Below are positions 1-6,401 of a stretch of DNA of 6,717 bases, piece after piece (positions within the stretch are counted from its first letter, which is position 1; every line of letters begins with the position of its first letter). The notes beneath the pieces were generated by a model, which made no database searches, was not told the origin of the DNA, and saw only the letters and a program-made list of their open reading frames with translations. The position numbers and the translations under genes were made by a program. The stretch spans positions 1-6,717 of the forward strand of contig CAADWC010000187.1 of assembly GCA_900752625.1 (NCBI GenBank), given 5' to 3'. The DNA is from Oscillospiraceae bacterium. GTDB taxonomy: Bacteria; Bacillota; Clostridia; Oscillospirales; Ruminococcaceae.

Positions 1-1
1 A

Positions 2-253
2 GTCCAGTACACTGCAAAAAACTCTTCCAAAATAACTAAAAAGGATTGGTGGCAGGATTGCGGCGGTATTGGCGTTTCAGCCGGAGGAGTCAAGAAATTA
101 AGCAGATCATCCGATATGATGTGCTACTTAAATGCCAAAACTAAATTTGACGCTTCTATTTCAAAAGTTCTGTCATTTGGTTTAAAAAGAACATGGACCG
201 ATCAGCTACGTTTTGATTGTGCCGGTAACTTTTGGGTCACAAAGGATGTGTAA
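2..253 (+). CDS. C-terminal part of an unrecognised small, Cys/Trp-containing protein
   Basis: An uninterrupted reading frame of 83 codons enters from the left edge and stops at TAA (251-253); the true start lies outside the window. I do not recognise the family. The visible part contains a DWWQDCGG stretch near residue 16, a Gly-rich IGVSAGG segment, a second Cys in DMMCYLN, a third in RFDCAGNFW, and alternating polar and hydrophobic residues that suggest beta strands. Three Cys and several Trp would suit an exported, disulphide-bonded protein, but no signal peptide can be seen. It ends only 9 bases before the ABC ATPase start on the same strand, so the two are probably co-transcribed. By context it could be a secreted peptide, bacteriocin-like product or other substrate of the transporter; this is inference. 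The similarity to lactococcin 972-type precursors is only in the gene arrangement, not clearly in the sequence. Confidence 0.6.
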   Translation, partial: VQYTAKNSSKITKKDWWQDCGGIGVSAGGVKKLSRSSDMMCYLNAKTKFDASISKVLSFGLKRTWTDQLRFDCAGNFWVTKDV

Positions 254-262
254 TAATTCTAT

Positions 263-934
263 ATGATTTCATTAGAAAATATGAGCAAGAGTTACGGAAA
301 AAAATCCATTCTGCACAGCGTGAGCTGTAATTTCAAAAACGATAGAATATCATTTTTGATGGGAAGGAACGGAAGCGGAAAGACAACTCTTATCAAATGC
401 TTATTTGATCTGGAGGCATATGACGGAAAAATCTTGTTTGACGGTAAAAAAATAAATGGCAGCATACGCCGCAGATGTCTTGTTGTCTGGGACGACAGCC
501 CCTTTTATTCAGGTCTGACAGGAATTGAAAATCTGAAAATATTTAGCAACAGCAATTACAAATCAGAAGAAATAATTAATATTTCCTCCGAGCTTTTGAA
601 CGTTGAAACTTTAAAAACAAAAGTAAAGCATTATTCATACGGTCAAAAGAAAAAGCTAGCCCTTGTTTTAGTCAAGCTATCGGATCCAGATTACCTGGTA
701 ATGGACGAAATAACCAACGGTCTGGATTATGAAACCACCAAGCTGCTCAAACAAATCCTTCTTAAATGGAAAAAAAACAAAACCATTATAATGACCGGTC
801 ACAATTTAAGCTTTTACAATGATATTATTGACGATCTGTTTTTGCTGAAAGACAATTCGCTGACTGAATCAGACGTTCATAAGCACAATACCGAAGTTAG
901 TCTGGAGGATATTTATGATTCTCAGATTTATTAA
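263..934 (+). CDS. ABC transporter ATP-binding protein
   Basis: A 223-residue cytoplasmic ATPase that would power the membrane protein encoded next to it. Walker A is GRNGSGKT at residues 34-41. The signature loop is YSYGQ at 124-128 in place of LSGGQ. Walker B is YLVMDE at 144-149 with catalytic Glu149, the D-loop NGLD is at 152-155, and the switch His is H180 in TGHN. The Q-loop is unusual: where families of this kind have PQ followed by D or E, this protein reads VVWDDSPFY (74-82), so an Asp sits where the Gln is expected. The length is that of a single-domain exporter ATPase of the ABC-2 type, as in bacteriocin immunity or drug efflux pairs. The chosen ATG has only a distant AAGGA (242-246), so translation may depend on coupling to the gene ending at 253; an ATG at 281 is a weaker alternative. 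The substrate is unknown. Confidence 0.9.
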   Translation: MISLENMSKSYGKKSILHSVSCNFKNDRISFLMGRNGSGKTTLIKCLFDLEAYDGKILFDGKKINGSIRRRCLVVWDDSPFYSGLTGIENLKIFSNSNYKSEEIINISSELLNVETLKTKVKHYSYGQKKKLALVLVKLSDPDYLVMDEITNGLDYETTKLLKQILLKWKKNKTIIMTGHNLSFYNDIIDDLFLLKDNSLTESDVHKHNTEVSLEDIYDSQIY

Positions 935-1847
935 AAAAGAACTATATTACAATATGGTATCGCACATTAATGCGTTGATTATTCTTTTGCTTACGCTTTG
1001 CTTTATGTTGGTTCTATATGTAAATTACACCAACACAAAATACAGTGTTCAGGATTTTAACAACAGTCTTAATTTTTATATTCAAAATGATATCGACATA
1101 GAACCTGATCTGAACGGTAAATATATTATTCTTGAAGAGGGAGAAGATCCGTTGGTTGAAAACGCCCTGGGGTATACAAAAGCTGTTGCTGAAAGTAATT
1201 TTAAAAATATGCACCCTTCAAACTCCGTTTCAATGTATCTTGAAACTTCATCTCTTTATTTTCCCATAATATTTGTTCTGTTGGGAAGCTTAACGGCAAC
1301 ATATGAAATCCGCAATAAAACCTGCAAACTTAAAGTAGTTTATATGGGTAAAAGCCGCTATATTATTTCTAAGCAAATATCTATGTTTATCGGCTGTTTC
1401 TTTATATTGGCGGTTTCTCTGTTAATATCATGCTTGGCGGACGTTTTCGCCTATCGTTATATTACCGAATACAGTAATGAATATATAGAATTATCCTCTG
1501 TTGAATTTACGGTAGTCGACTTTATGCTGCAAATACTGTTTGCGTATTTTCTGAGCATTATTTTTGCTTCAATAGGATTTTTGCTGGGCGCATTTTTAAA
1601 GAACGCATATATAGGCGTTATTCTGGCGGCAGTTTACAGTTTTGCTGTTCCGACATTAGGAAAATATGATTTATCCAATATAATCGGCTATTTTTCTCTG
1701 AAAATATATAATTACAACGGCACCGCCTCGTCTGTAAACATAATTCAGGGAATAGACAACCTCAGCATACTTATTTTAATTGCCGTATTTTTATTGTGCA
1801 ATTTACTGGTTTATGTAAAAACTTTGAAATCAAGCGCTTTTAATTGA
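915..1847 (+). CDS. ABC-2 type transporter permease
   Basis: A 310-residue membrane protein that partners the preceding ATPase, whose gene it overlaps by 20 bases. GGAGG (904-908) lies six bases before the ATG and fixes the start. Hydrophobic segments fall at about residues 19-37, 114-129, 154-178, 203-228, 231-248 and 283-301, giving six helices as in ABC-2 permeases. The long polar stretch between helices 1 and 2 (about 38-113) is probably outside the cell, and a second smaller loop lies at about 249-282. There is no peptidase or nucleotide-binding domain. I cannot name the substrate. The small protein encoded upstream is the obvious candidate, or the pair may protect the cell from such a product. 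The gene ends three bases into the extended stem of the terminator that follows. Base composition is AT-rich compared with the thi genes, which hints at separate origin. Confidence 0.85.
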   Translation: MILRFIKKELYYNMVSHINALIILLLTLCFMLVLYVNYTNTKYSVQDFNNSLNFYIQNDIDIEPDLNGKYIILEEGEDPLVENALGYTKAVAESNFKNMHPSNSVSMYLETSSLYFPIIFVLLGSLTATYEIRNKTCKLKVVYMGKSRYIISKQISMFIGCFFILAVSLLISCLADVFAYRYITEYSNEYIELSSVEFTVVDFMLQILFAYFLSIIFASIGFLLGAFLKNAYIGVILAAVYSFAVPTLGKYDLSNIIGYFSLKIYNYNGTASSVNIIQGIDNLSILILIAVFLLCNLLVYVKTLKSSAFN

Positions 1848-1848
1848 A

Positions 1849-1892
1849 TAAAATGCCTGCTGAACCAATCTTATAGTTCAGCAGGCATTTTA
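1849..1892. terminator. Bidirectional intrinsic terminator between convergent genes
   Basis: A perfect inverted repeat pairs 1850-1865 with 1876-1891 (16 bp, core ATGCCTGCTGAAC) around a 10-base loop, and extends by further A-T pairs at 1849/1892. The core is GC-rich. The outer arms end in TTTT on the + strand and, because the arms are complementary, also on the - strand. It can therefore stop both the rightward ABC operon and the leftward thi operon. The ABC permease stop codon (1845-1847) and the thiE stop codon (1893-1895) abut it on either side. Confidence 0.93.
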
Positions 1893-2531
1893 TTATCTGG
1901 CAATATTATTTTCCGTCCACAGCTTCTTTATCTCCTCTGCCGCCGCCTTTATATCAGGCTGAGCCACAATAGCAGAAATAACCGCTATTCCGTCAATACC
2001 CATATTCTTAAAGCCGCCCAGAGTATTTTTATTTACTCCGCCGATTATAACGATCGGTATATCAACGACTGCTCTTATCTCCGCCAGCTGTTCCTTTGTA
2101 ACGTGTCTGGCGTCGGTTTTTGTACCGGTAGGAAACATTGCTCCTACTCCGAGATAATCGGCTCCGTCCTTTACCGCCTGCAAAGCTTCCTCCCTGGTAG
2201 CCGCCGAAACGCCTATAAGCTTATCTCCCATCAGCTTTCTCAGCTCCTTGCAGGGAAGATCGCTTTGTCCCACATGAACTCCGGCGCAGTCTGCCGCAAG
2301 AGCAATGTCCGCACGGTCATTGATTATCAGCGGAACGCTGTATTTGTCGGTTATCCGCTTTACTCTTAACGCAAGCTCGTAAAACTCACGGCTGGAGCAG
2401 TCCTTTTCTCTGAGCTGAACCACAGTTGCTCCGCCTCTGACAGCCTCCTCCACCGATTCCTCTATCGTTTCACAGGACATAAGCTCCCGGTCCGTACAGA
2501 GATAAAGCGTATAGTCGATTTTATTTTTCAT
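1893..2531 (-). CDS. thiE: Thiamine-phosphate synthase
   Basis: ThiE joins HMP-PP (from ThiD) to HET-P (from ThiM), releasing pyrophosphate and giving thiamine phosphate. The protein is 212 residues, a normal single-domain TIM-barrel length. Numbered from the chosen start, family motifs are QLREKD at 39-44, NDRADIA at 71-77, VHVGQSDLP at 85-93, GVGAMFPTGTK at 128-138 (the phosphate-binding G-x-x-x-P-T-x-T-K region) and IGGV at 163-166. The frame is open to a TTG at 2567, but the ATG at 2531 has AAAGGA (2546-2541) nine bases upstream and matches the usual ThiE N-terminus (YTLYLCTDR near the start). The gene overlaps the end of thiM by 11 bases, so the two are probably translationally coupled. 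It is last in the operon and its stop codon touches the terminator hairpin. A further kinase (ThiL, or ThiN after a phosphatase) needed to make TPP is not in the window. Confidence 0.96.
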   Translation of the reverse strand: MKNKIDYTLYLCTDRELMSCETIEESVEEAVRGGATVVQLREKDCSSREFYELALRVKRITDKYSVPLIINDRADIALAADCAGVHVGQSDLPCKELRKLMGDKLIGVSAATREEALQAVKDGADYLGVGAMFPTGTKTDARHVTKEQLAEIRAVVDIPIVIIGGVNKNTLGGFKNMGIDGIAVISAIVAQPDIKAAAEEIKKLWTENNIAR

Positions 2532-3333
2532 CTGCCCTGATCCTTTCTGCTGCAAGCGCTCCGTCAAGTCTGCTGAGCGCGTCGATTATCGCAATGTGAA
2601 AGCTTCCCGTTCCGATCTTTCCGGCTTTTTCATAAGCAATCTCACCGGCTATTCCCATAGCGCAGATACCTGCTGCAGCTGCCAGCAGCATATCGTCGGA
2701 CGCTCCTGCAAAACTTCCTACGATCCCCGAGGTCATACAGCCTGTGCCCGTTACCTTTGAAAGCGCTGAATGTCCGTTTGAAATTCGTATTCCCCGTCCG
2801 CCGTCGCTTATTGTATCGACCGCTCCGGTTATTGCGGCAATACAGCCGAATTTTTCCGCAACAGTCTTTGCAACTGAAACAGCGTCGTTTTTCTCATCCT
2901 CCGCCGCCGAATCTACTCCCTTTGTTGAAACCTCAAGACCTGCCATAAAGGACATCTCAGAAAGATTTCCTCTTAAAATATCAACTCTGACGTTTTTCAT
3001 TACCGCCTTTGCGGTTTCGTTCCTGAAAGCCGACGCTCCTGCGCCTACCGGGTCGAAAACAACTGGTATTCCCTTTTTGTTCGCCGCCTTTCCCGCCGCC
3101 AGCATAGACGCTACAGTGCGCTGATTAAGCGTTCCCATATTGATAACAAGAGCCGAAGAGATCGAAGCAATATCCGCAGCCTCATTAATATCGTCCGCCA
3201 TAATCGGCGACGCGCCTATCGCAAGAATGGCATTGGCAACATCGTTGACGGTAACGTAATTTGTTATGCAGTGAACCAGAGGGCACTTTTCTCTTACCAG
3301 ATCAAACTGCCCGGAAATTTCTTCAGCGATCAT
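2521..3333 (-). CDS. thiM: Hydroxyethylthiazole kinase
   Basis: ThiM phosphorylates 4-methyl-5-(2-hydroxyethyl)thiazole (HET) with ATP to HET-P, the salvage route to the thiazole half of thiamine. The protein is 270 residues, the family norm, with a ribokinase-like fold. Recognisable motifs are ITNYVTVND at 23-31 near the substrate site, FDPVGAGAS at 93-101, RGNLSE at 121-126, and the anion-hole and active-site motif VTGTGCMTSG at 194-203 with Cys199. The start is clear: GGGGAGG (3347-3341) lies seven bases before the ATG. Its ATG shares an ATGA with the thiW stop codon (4-base overlap), and its 3' end overlaps thiE by 11 bases. The order thiW-thiM-thiE therefore forms an import, phosphorylation and coupling series. 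All expected key residues are present and I see nothing odd. Confidence 0.97.
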   Translation of the reverse strand: MIAEEISGQFDLVREKCPLVHCITNYVTVNDVANAILAIGASPIMADDINEAADIASISSALVINMGTLNQRTVASMLAAGKAANKKGIPVVFDPVGAGASAFRNETAKAVMKNVRVDILRGNLSEMSFMAGLEVSTKGVDSAAEDEKNDAVSVAKTVAEKFGCIAAITGAVDTISDGGRGIRISNGHSALSKVTGTGCMTSGIVGSFAGASDDMLLAAAAGICAMGIAGEIAYEKAGKIGTGSFHIAIIDALSRLDGALAAERIRADEK

Positions 3334-3857
3334 GCCTTGACCTCCCCTGCCGTTTTTCCTATTCCGAGGAATCCGTCGAATACCTTAGCCTTTTTAAGAG
3401 CGGTAACAATAAATACGGCAAGCACCGTTCCGCCTGCACAGCTTACAAAGAACGGCAGAATATAACCGAAAGCCGCCGCATCGGTACCCATAATATACTT
3501 TGCAACCGGGAACGCTAAAAGTCCGCCAAGGACCGAAGTCCCGAAAAGCTCGCCGATGTAAGCCGCAGGCAGCGCTTTTATGTACTTATAAAGCAGACCT
3601 GCAAGCAGCGCTCCCACCATTGAGCCTGGAAATGCCATTAGAGAACCAAGCGACAGCAGATTTCTCAGCAGGGAAGCTGCAAAAGCTATGCCCACGCTCC
3701 ACGCCGGTCCCAGGAATACTGCTCCGATTATGTTTACAAGATGCTGGACCGGCGCACATTTAGACGCTCCGATAGGGAATGAGATCAGCGATCCCACAAC
3801 TGCCAGAGCGGTAAGAACCGCTGCGAATGTAAGCTTGTGAATGTTTGTTTTTTTCAT
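3330..3857 (-). CDS. thiW: ECF transporter S component for the thiamine thiazole precursor
   Basis: ThiW is a small membrane protein that binds the thiazole precursor HET and works with the shared energy-coupling module (EcfA, EcfA', EcfT), which is not encoded here. It is 175 residues with about five or six hydrophobic segments (roughly 10-30, 40-62, 66-90, 98-118, 130-153). The segment GASKCAPVQHLVN (30-42) is the recognisable ThiW signature; the assignment as a thiazole transporter in the literature rests mainly on genomic context with thiM and TPP control. Here the context is the same, because thiM follows with a 4-base overlap. AGGAGG (3872-3867) lies nine bases before the ATG, a strong ribosome binding site. 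The leader just upstream can form several competing hairpins that reach this site. A different vitamin-family S component is possible but less likely next to thiM and thiE. Confidence 0.92.
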   Translation of the reverse strand: MKKTNIHKLTFAAVLTALAVVGSLISFPIGASKCAPVQHLVNIIGAVFLGPAWSVGIAFAASLLRNLLSLGSLMAFPGSMVGALLAGLLYKYIKALPAAYIGELFGTSVLGGLLAFPVAKYIMGTDAAAFGYILPFFVSCAGGTVLAVFIVTALKKAKVFDGFLGIGKTAGEVKA

Positions 3858-3870
3858 GATAGAAAACCTC

Positions 3871-3949
3871 CTGTACTCATGCGGCAGTCCGCCGGGTACA
3901 AGCTAAATATCCAGCGGCGGCACACTGCTGTACTAAAAATCGTACAGCA
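3871..3949 (-). promoter_or_regulatory. Competing hairpins in the thiW leader, reaching the ribosome binding site
   Basis: Read on the - strand, a perfect 8-bp hairpin (3949-3942 with 3933-3926, arms TGCTGTAC and GTACAGCA, 8-base loop) comes first. Next, CCGCCG (3920-3915) can pair with CGGCGG (3894-3889). The same bases 3892-3889 can instead pair with 3884-3881 in a tetraloop hairpin. That inner hairpin is enclosed by TGTAC (3900-3896) pairing with GTACA (3876-3872), whose last base is the first base of the AGGAGG site. CTGTAC (3931-3926 region arms) could also pair with GTACAG (3876-3871). The mutually exclusive pairings suggest attenuation or control of thiW translation; this is inference from pairing by eye. 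Confidence 0.4.
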
Positions 3950-4071
3950 ATAGCATGAAAATATAAAATATTTTCGGTCGGCGCTCGCTAGCGCCCTCTC
4001 ACCCCGAAACACGGGTTCCCTCGCTGAATACTCATGGGCATCGCCCTTTTATACGGATTGGAGTTATCCGC

Positions 4072-4102
4072 AAAAACTCCGCAAAACGCTCCTCATGCGG
4101 AG
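4072..4102 (-). terminator. Terminator-like hairpin downstream of thiC
   Basis: On the - strand CTCCGCA (4102-4096) pairs perfectly with TGCGGAG (4083-4077) over a 12-base loop and is followed by five T (4076-4072), the form of an intrinsic terminator. It lies 72 bases after the thiC stop and about 215 bases before thiW. The T run is short and the loop long, so it may be leaky or regulated. Within the element CTCC (4102-4099) can alternatively pair with GGAG in the loop. The 3' arm can also pair further down (4080-4075 with 4065-4060, GGAGTT/AACTCC). It may separate thiDC from thiWME or act as an attenuator ahead of thiW. Confidence 0.7.
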
Positions 4103-4174
4103 AAAAACTATATCACCCCCGTCGGAACGGAGAGAATAGGCTTGCTTACGCTGAAAATTCAAAAGTCGTGAGGC

Positions 4175-5488
4175 TTATTTTTCCGAACAGAACTTAACTT
4201 CCTTGCCCTCAAGTATCATATTAGTTGTCCGTACCGCGCACATCTTTCCGCACATCGAGCAGGTATGCCTGTCCGCAGGAGGGGTCTGCTCAAAAAATCT
4301 CTGCGCCTTTTCCGGGTCTATAGCAAGCTTGAACATTTCGTCCCAATCGACCCTGTGTCTTGCCTCAGCCATAGCATTATCCCTGTCCATAGCGTGAGGG
4401 ATACCCTTGGCAATATCTGCGGCGTGAGCGGCGATCTTGCTCGCCATGATACCTTCCTTAACATCGTCCGCATCGGGGAGACGAAGATGCTCGGCAGGAG
4501 TTACATAACACAGAAAATCTGCTCCGCTTGCCGCGGCAATAGCTCCGCCGATCGCAGAAGTTATATGATCATATCCCGGAGCAATATCCGTAACCAACGG
4601 TCCGAGAACATAGAAAGGCGCATTGTGGCAGATCCTCTTCTGAAGCTTCATATTAGCGGCGATCTGGTCCATAGCCATATGACCGGGACCCTCAACCATT
4701 ACCTGAACGTCTTTTTCCCACGCTCTTGTCGTCAGATTTCCCAGCTCTATAAGCTCAGATATCTGACCTGCGTCGGTAGCGTCTGCAAGGCAGCCGGGAC
4801 GGAGAGCGTCGCCCAGCGAAATGGTAACGTCAAACTCACGGAGAATATCCAGCACCTTATCGTAATACTCGAAAAACGGATTTTCATTTCCCGTCATCAT
4901 CATCCAGGCAAACAGCAGCGATCCGCCTCTGGAAACGATATTCATCTTTCTTCCCTCACGTCGGAAAGCCTCGACTGCGCGCCGGTTGATACCCGCATGA
5001 ATAGTCATAAAGTCAACTCCCTCTTCAGCGTGAGCGCGCACTACCTTCAGAAAGTCCTCTGCGGTTATCTCAAGCAGATCCTTATCCAGATATCCGATTG
5101 CGTCGTACATCGGAACGGTTCCGATCATTGCAGGCGATTTCTCTATCAGCTCAGTCCTGAACTTATTCGTCTTGCCGTAATTTGACAGGTCCATTATCGC
5201 CTCGGCGCCGAATTTTATCGCCATATCAACTTTTTTCATTTCAAGGTCATAATCTTTGGCGTCGCCCGATATACCCAGATTTACGTTTATCTTGGTCTTC
5301 ATTCCCGTTCCGATTCCTTCGGCTGACAGTGACTTGTGATTGATATTTGCCGGAATACATACCTCGCCCTTTGCAACAAGCTCCATAAGCCTGTTAACGT
5401 CCATATATTCTTTCTTGGCAACAACCTCCATCTCCGGAGTAACGATACCTTTTTTTGCCGCTTCCATCTGAGTTGCATAGTTTCTCAT
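4175..5488 (-). CDS. thiC: Phosphomethylpyrimidine synthase (HMP-P synthase), radical SAM
   Basis: ThiC rearranges aminoimidazole ribotide into HMP-P, releasing formate and CO, using a 4Fe-4S cluster and S-adenosylmethionine. The 437-residue form lacks the long N-terminal extension of the E. coli enzyme (631 residues) and is the type common in clostridia. Visible motifs are KINVNLGIS (66-74), [10 protein letters not shown] (98-107), IGTVP (122-126), SRGGS (186-190), LGDALRPGC (225-233), VEGPGHM (265-271) and [16 protein letters not shown] (301-316). H270 and H334 fit the two zinc-binding His by spacing (64 residues, as known for the family). The cluster-binding Cys are C410, C413 and C417, spaced C-x2-C-x3-C, one residue shorter than the E. 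coli-type C-x2-C-x4-C. AAAGGA (5502-5497), inside the end of thiD, lies eight bases before the ATG. The gap to thiD is two bases. TPP control should come from the riboswitch ahead of thiD. Confidence 0.97.
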   Translation of the reverse strand: MRNYATQMEAAKKGIVTPEMEVVAKKEYMDVNRLMELVAKGEVCIPANINHKSLSAEGIGTGMKTKINVNLGISGDAKDYDLEMKKVDMAIKFGAEAIMDLSNYGKTNKFRTELIEKSPAMIGTVPMYDAIGYLDKDLLEITAEDFLKVVRAHAEEGVDFMTIHAGINRRAVEAFRREGRKMNIVSRGGSLLFAWMMMTGNENPFFEYYDKVLDILREFDVTISLGDALRPGCLADATDAGQISELIELGNLTTRAWEKDVQVMVEGPGHMAMDQIAANMKLQKRICHNAPFYVLGPLVTDIAPGYDHITSAIGGAIAAASGADFLCYVTPAEHLRLPDADDVKEGIMASKIAAHAADIAKGIPHAMDRDNAMAEARHRVDWDEMFKLAIDPEKAQRFFEQTPPADRHTCSMCGKMCAVRTTNMILEGKEVKFCSEK

Positions 5489-5490
5489 GA

Positions 5491-6288
5491 TTAAAATCCT
5501 TTCATATTATAATACTCATAAAAATGATTTACCGGTCCGTTTCCTTTACCCACACTGAAGGAATTGCTTATCGCCTCGGTAAGATATATCTTAGCCGTAT
5601 GAACCGCATTGATAATATCGTCGCCCAGAGCAAGCCTGGCGGTTATAGCCGAAGACAGCGTACAGCCTGTTCCATGGGTGTTTTTAGAATCAATCCTCTC
5701 GTGAGAAAAGCTGTGAAAATTCTCTCCGTCGTACAGAATATCCGTCGCTTCCCTGGTAAGATGTCCGCCCTTTACAAGAACGTTTTTCGCTCCTAAGCCA
5801 TGTATCCTGACAGCCGCCTTTTTCATATCATCGACAGAGGATATCTTCATACCGGCAAGAGCCTCCGCTTCCGGAATATTCGGAGTAAGCACAAAGCTCA
5901 ACGGAATGATCTCGTTTACCAGAGTGTCCAGCGAGTCGCTTTTCAAAAGAACTCCGCCGCTCGTAGCAACCATCACAGGATCTATGACCGCAAAACACGG
6001 TTTATATTCCTTCAGCTTTTCTGCAACGGTTTTCATTATACCGGCATTTGAAAGCATTCCCACCTTTACTCCGTGTACCTCGATATCTTCAAAAACAGCG
6101 TCTAACTGATCGGCGATAATACTATTGTCAATATCCTGAATTGAAATTACCCTTGATGTGTTTTCGGCAACCACCGAAGTAACGACGCTCATTCCAAACG
6201 TCCCCATTGCGGAAAACGCTTTAAGATCGGCTTGTATTCCCGCTCCTCCGGAACAGTCTGAGCCGGCGATGGTAAGACAGTTTTTCAT
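5491..6288 (-). CDS. thiD: Hydroxymethylpyrimidine/phosphomethylpyrimidine kinase
   Basis: ThiD phosphorylates HMP to HMP-P and HMP-P to HMP-PP, the pyrimidine substrate of ThiE. The protein is 265 residues, the usual length, and belongs to the ribokinase-like superfamily. Motifs from the chosen start are [18 protein letters not shown] (8-25), DPVM (103-106), [10 protein letters not shown] (135-144), VKGGH (172-176) and [11 protein letters not shown] (204-214) with the active-site Cys209. At residue 42 Glu (AENT, 41-44) replaces the Gln of the E. coli-type AQNT that contacts HMP. The frame is open to a TTG at 6384, but the ATG at 6288 has AAAGGAGA (6302-6295) just upstream and gives a normal ThiD N-terminus; the extension would run through the riboswitch terminator. 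It is the first gene of the operon and thiC follows after two bases. Pyridoxal kinase activity is an alternative for relatives, but the thi context is decisive. Confidence 0.96.
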   Translation of the reverse strand: MKNCLTIAGSDCSGGAGIQADLKAFSAMGTFGMSVVTSVVAENTSRVISIQDIDNSIIADQLDAVFEDIEVHGVKVGMLSNAGIMKTVAEKLKEYKPCFAVIDPVMVATSGGVLLKSDSLDTLVNEIIPLSFVLTPNIPEAEALAGMKISSVDDMKKAAVRIHGLGAKNVLVKGGHLTREATDILYDGENFHSFSHERIDSKNTHGTGCTLSSAITARLALGDDIINAVHTAKIYLTEAISNSFSVGKGNGPVNHFYEYYNMKGF

Positions 6289-6347
6289 ATAAAATCTCCT
6301 TTCAGATAACATCCGAAAACCAATTGTTCTTTTATATATAGCATAAC

Positions 6348-6376
6348 AAAAAAGAACTCCCATTATCCGAAAGTCC
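6348..6376 (-). terminator. Riboswitch expression-platform terminator ahead of thiD
   Basis: On the - strand GGACTTTC (6376-6369) pairs with GGGAGTTC (6361-6354) over the 7-base loop GGATAAT: eight consecutive pairs, three of them G-T wobbles. Six T follow at once (6353-6348). It sits between the TPP aptamer and the thiD ribosome binding site, the expected place for a ligand-dependent transcription terminator. The stem is weakened by the wobbles, which would suit a switchable terminator. Confidence 0.8.
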
Positions 6377-6401
6377 TTATACAAATGCGTTCAGTACGCC
6401 T

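Larger units (their letters stand above)
3858..4174. other. Gene-free spacer between thiC and thiW, dense in hairpins
   Basis: This 317-base stretch holds no convincing gene. It contains the terminator-like hairpin at 4072-4102 and simple stems at 4054-4070, 4036-4046 and 3980-3995 (6 bp, GGCGCT/AGCGCC, 4-base loop). It also has an AT-rich 8-bp stem at 3957-3975 and the thiW leader hairpins at 3871-3949. I looked for a TPP riboswitch on the - strand (the CTGAGA and CCCTTTGAACCTG elements) and found neither. No good sigma-A promoter is evident for thiW; AT-rich sequence around 3957-3975 is the only weak -10 candidate. The number of hairpins suggests either a structured leader RNA or a decayed or dispersed intergenic repeat. 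Confidence 0.6.

Noticed and set aside
2..253. Assignment of the first partial protein to the lactococcin 972 bacteriocin family.
   Set aside because: The gene order (small protein, ABC ATPase, membrane protein) is reminiscent, but the visible residues do not clearly show that family's pattern and the N-terminus is missing.
1014..1214. A 66-codon - strand frame opposite the ABC permease.
   Set aside because: It is AT-rich antisense sequence inside a well-supported membrane protein gene, with no ribosome site or family resemblance.
2532..2567. A longer thiE start at TTG 2567.
   Set aside because: The ATG at 2531 has a well-placed AAAGGA site and gives the normal ThiE N-terminus; the extra 12 residues are only the out-of-frame end of thiM.
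4034..4171. A 45-codon + strand frame in the thiC-thiW spacer (MGIALLYGLEL...).
   Set aside because: It has no Shine-Dalgarno site, runs antisense through the thiC terminator hairpin, and ends just before the thiC stop. It is probably chance, though it could be worth a search if the spacer proves to be a repeat.
3858..4174. A second TPP riboswitch upstream of thiW, as expected for this gene.
   Set aside because: Neither the CTGAGA nor the CCCTTTGAACCTG element is present on the - strand in this spacer.
4265..5185. A 306-codon open frame on the + strand opposite thiC.
   Set aside because: It lies wholly antisense to a well-conserved thiC with all family motifs, lacks a credible ribosome site, and its translation matches no family I know. 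Long antisense frames are common opposite mid-GC genes.
6289..6384. A longer thiD start at TTG 6384.
   Set aside because: The extension passes through the riboswitch terminator and lacks a ribosome site, while the ATG at 6288 has a strong AAAGGAGA site and fits the family length.
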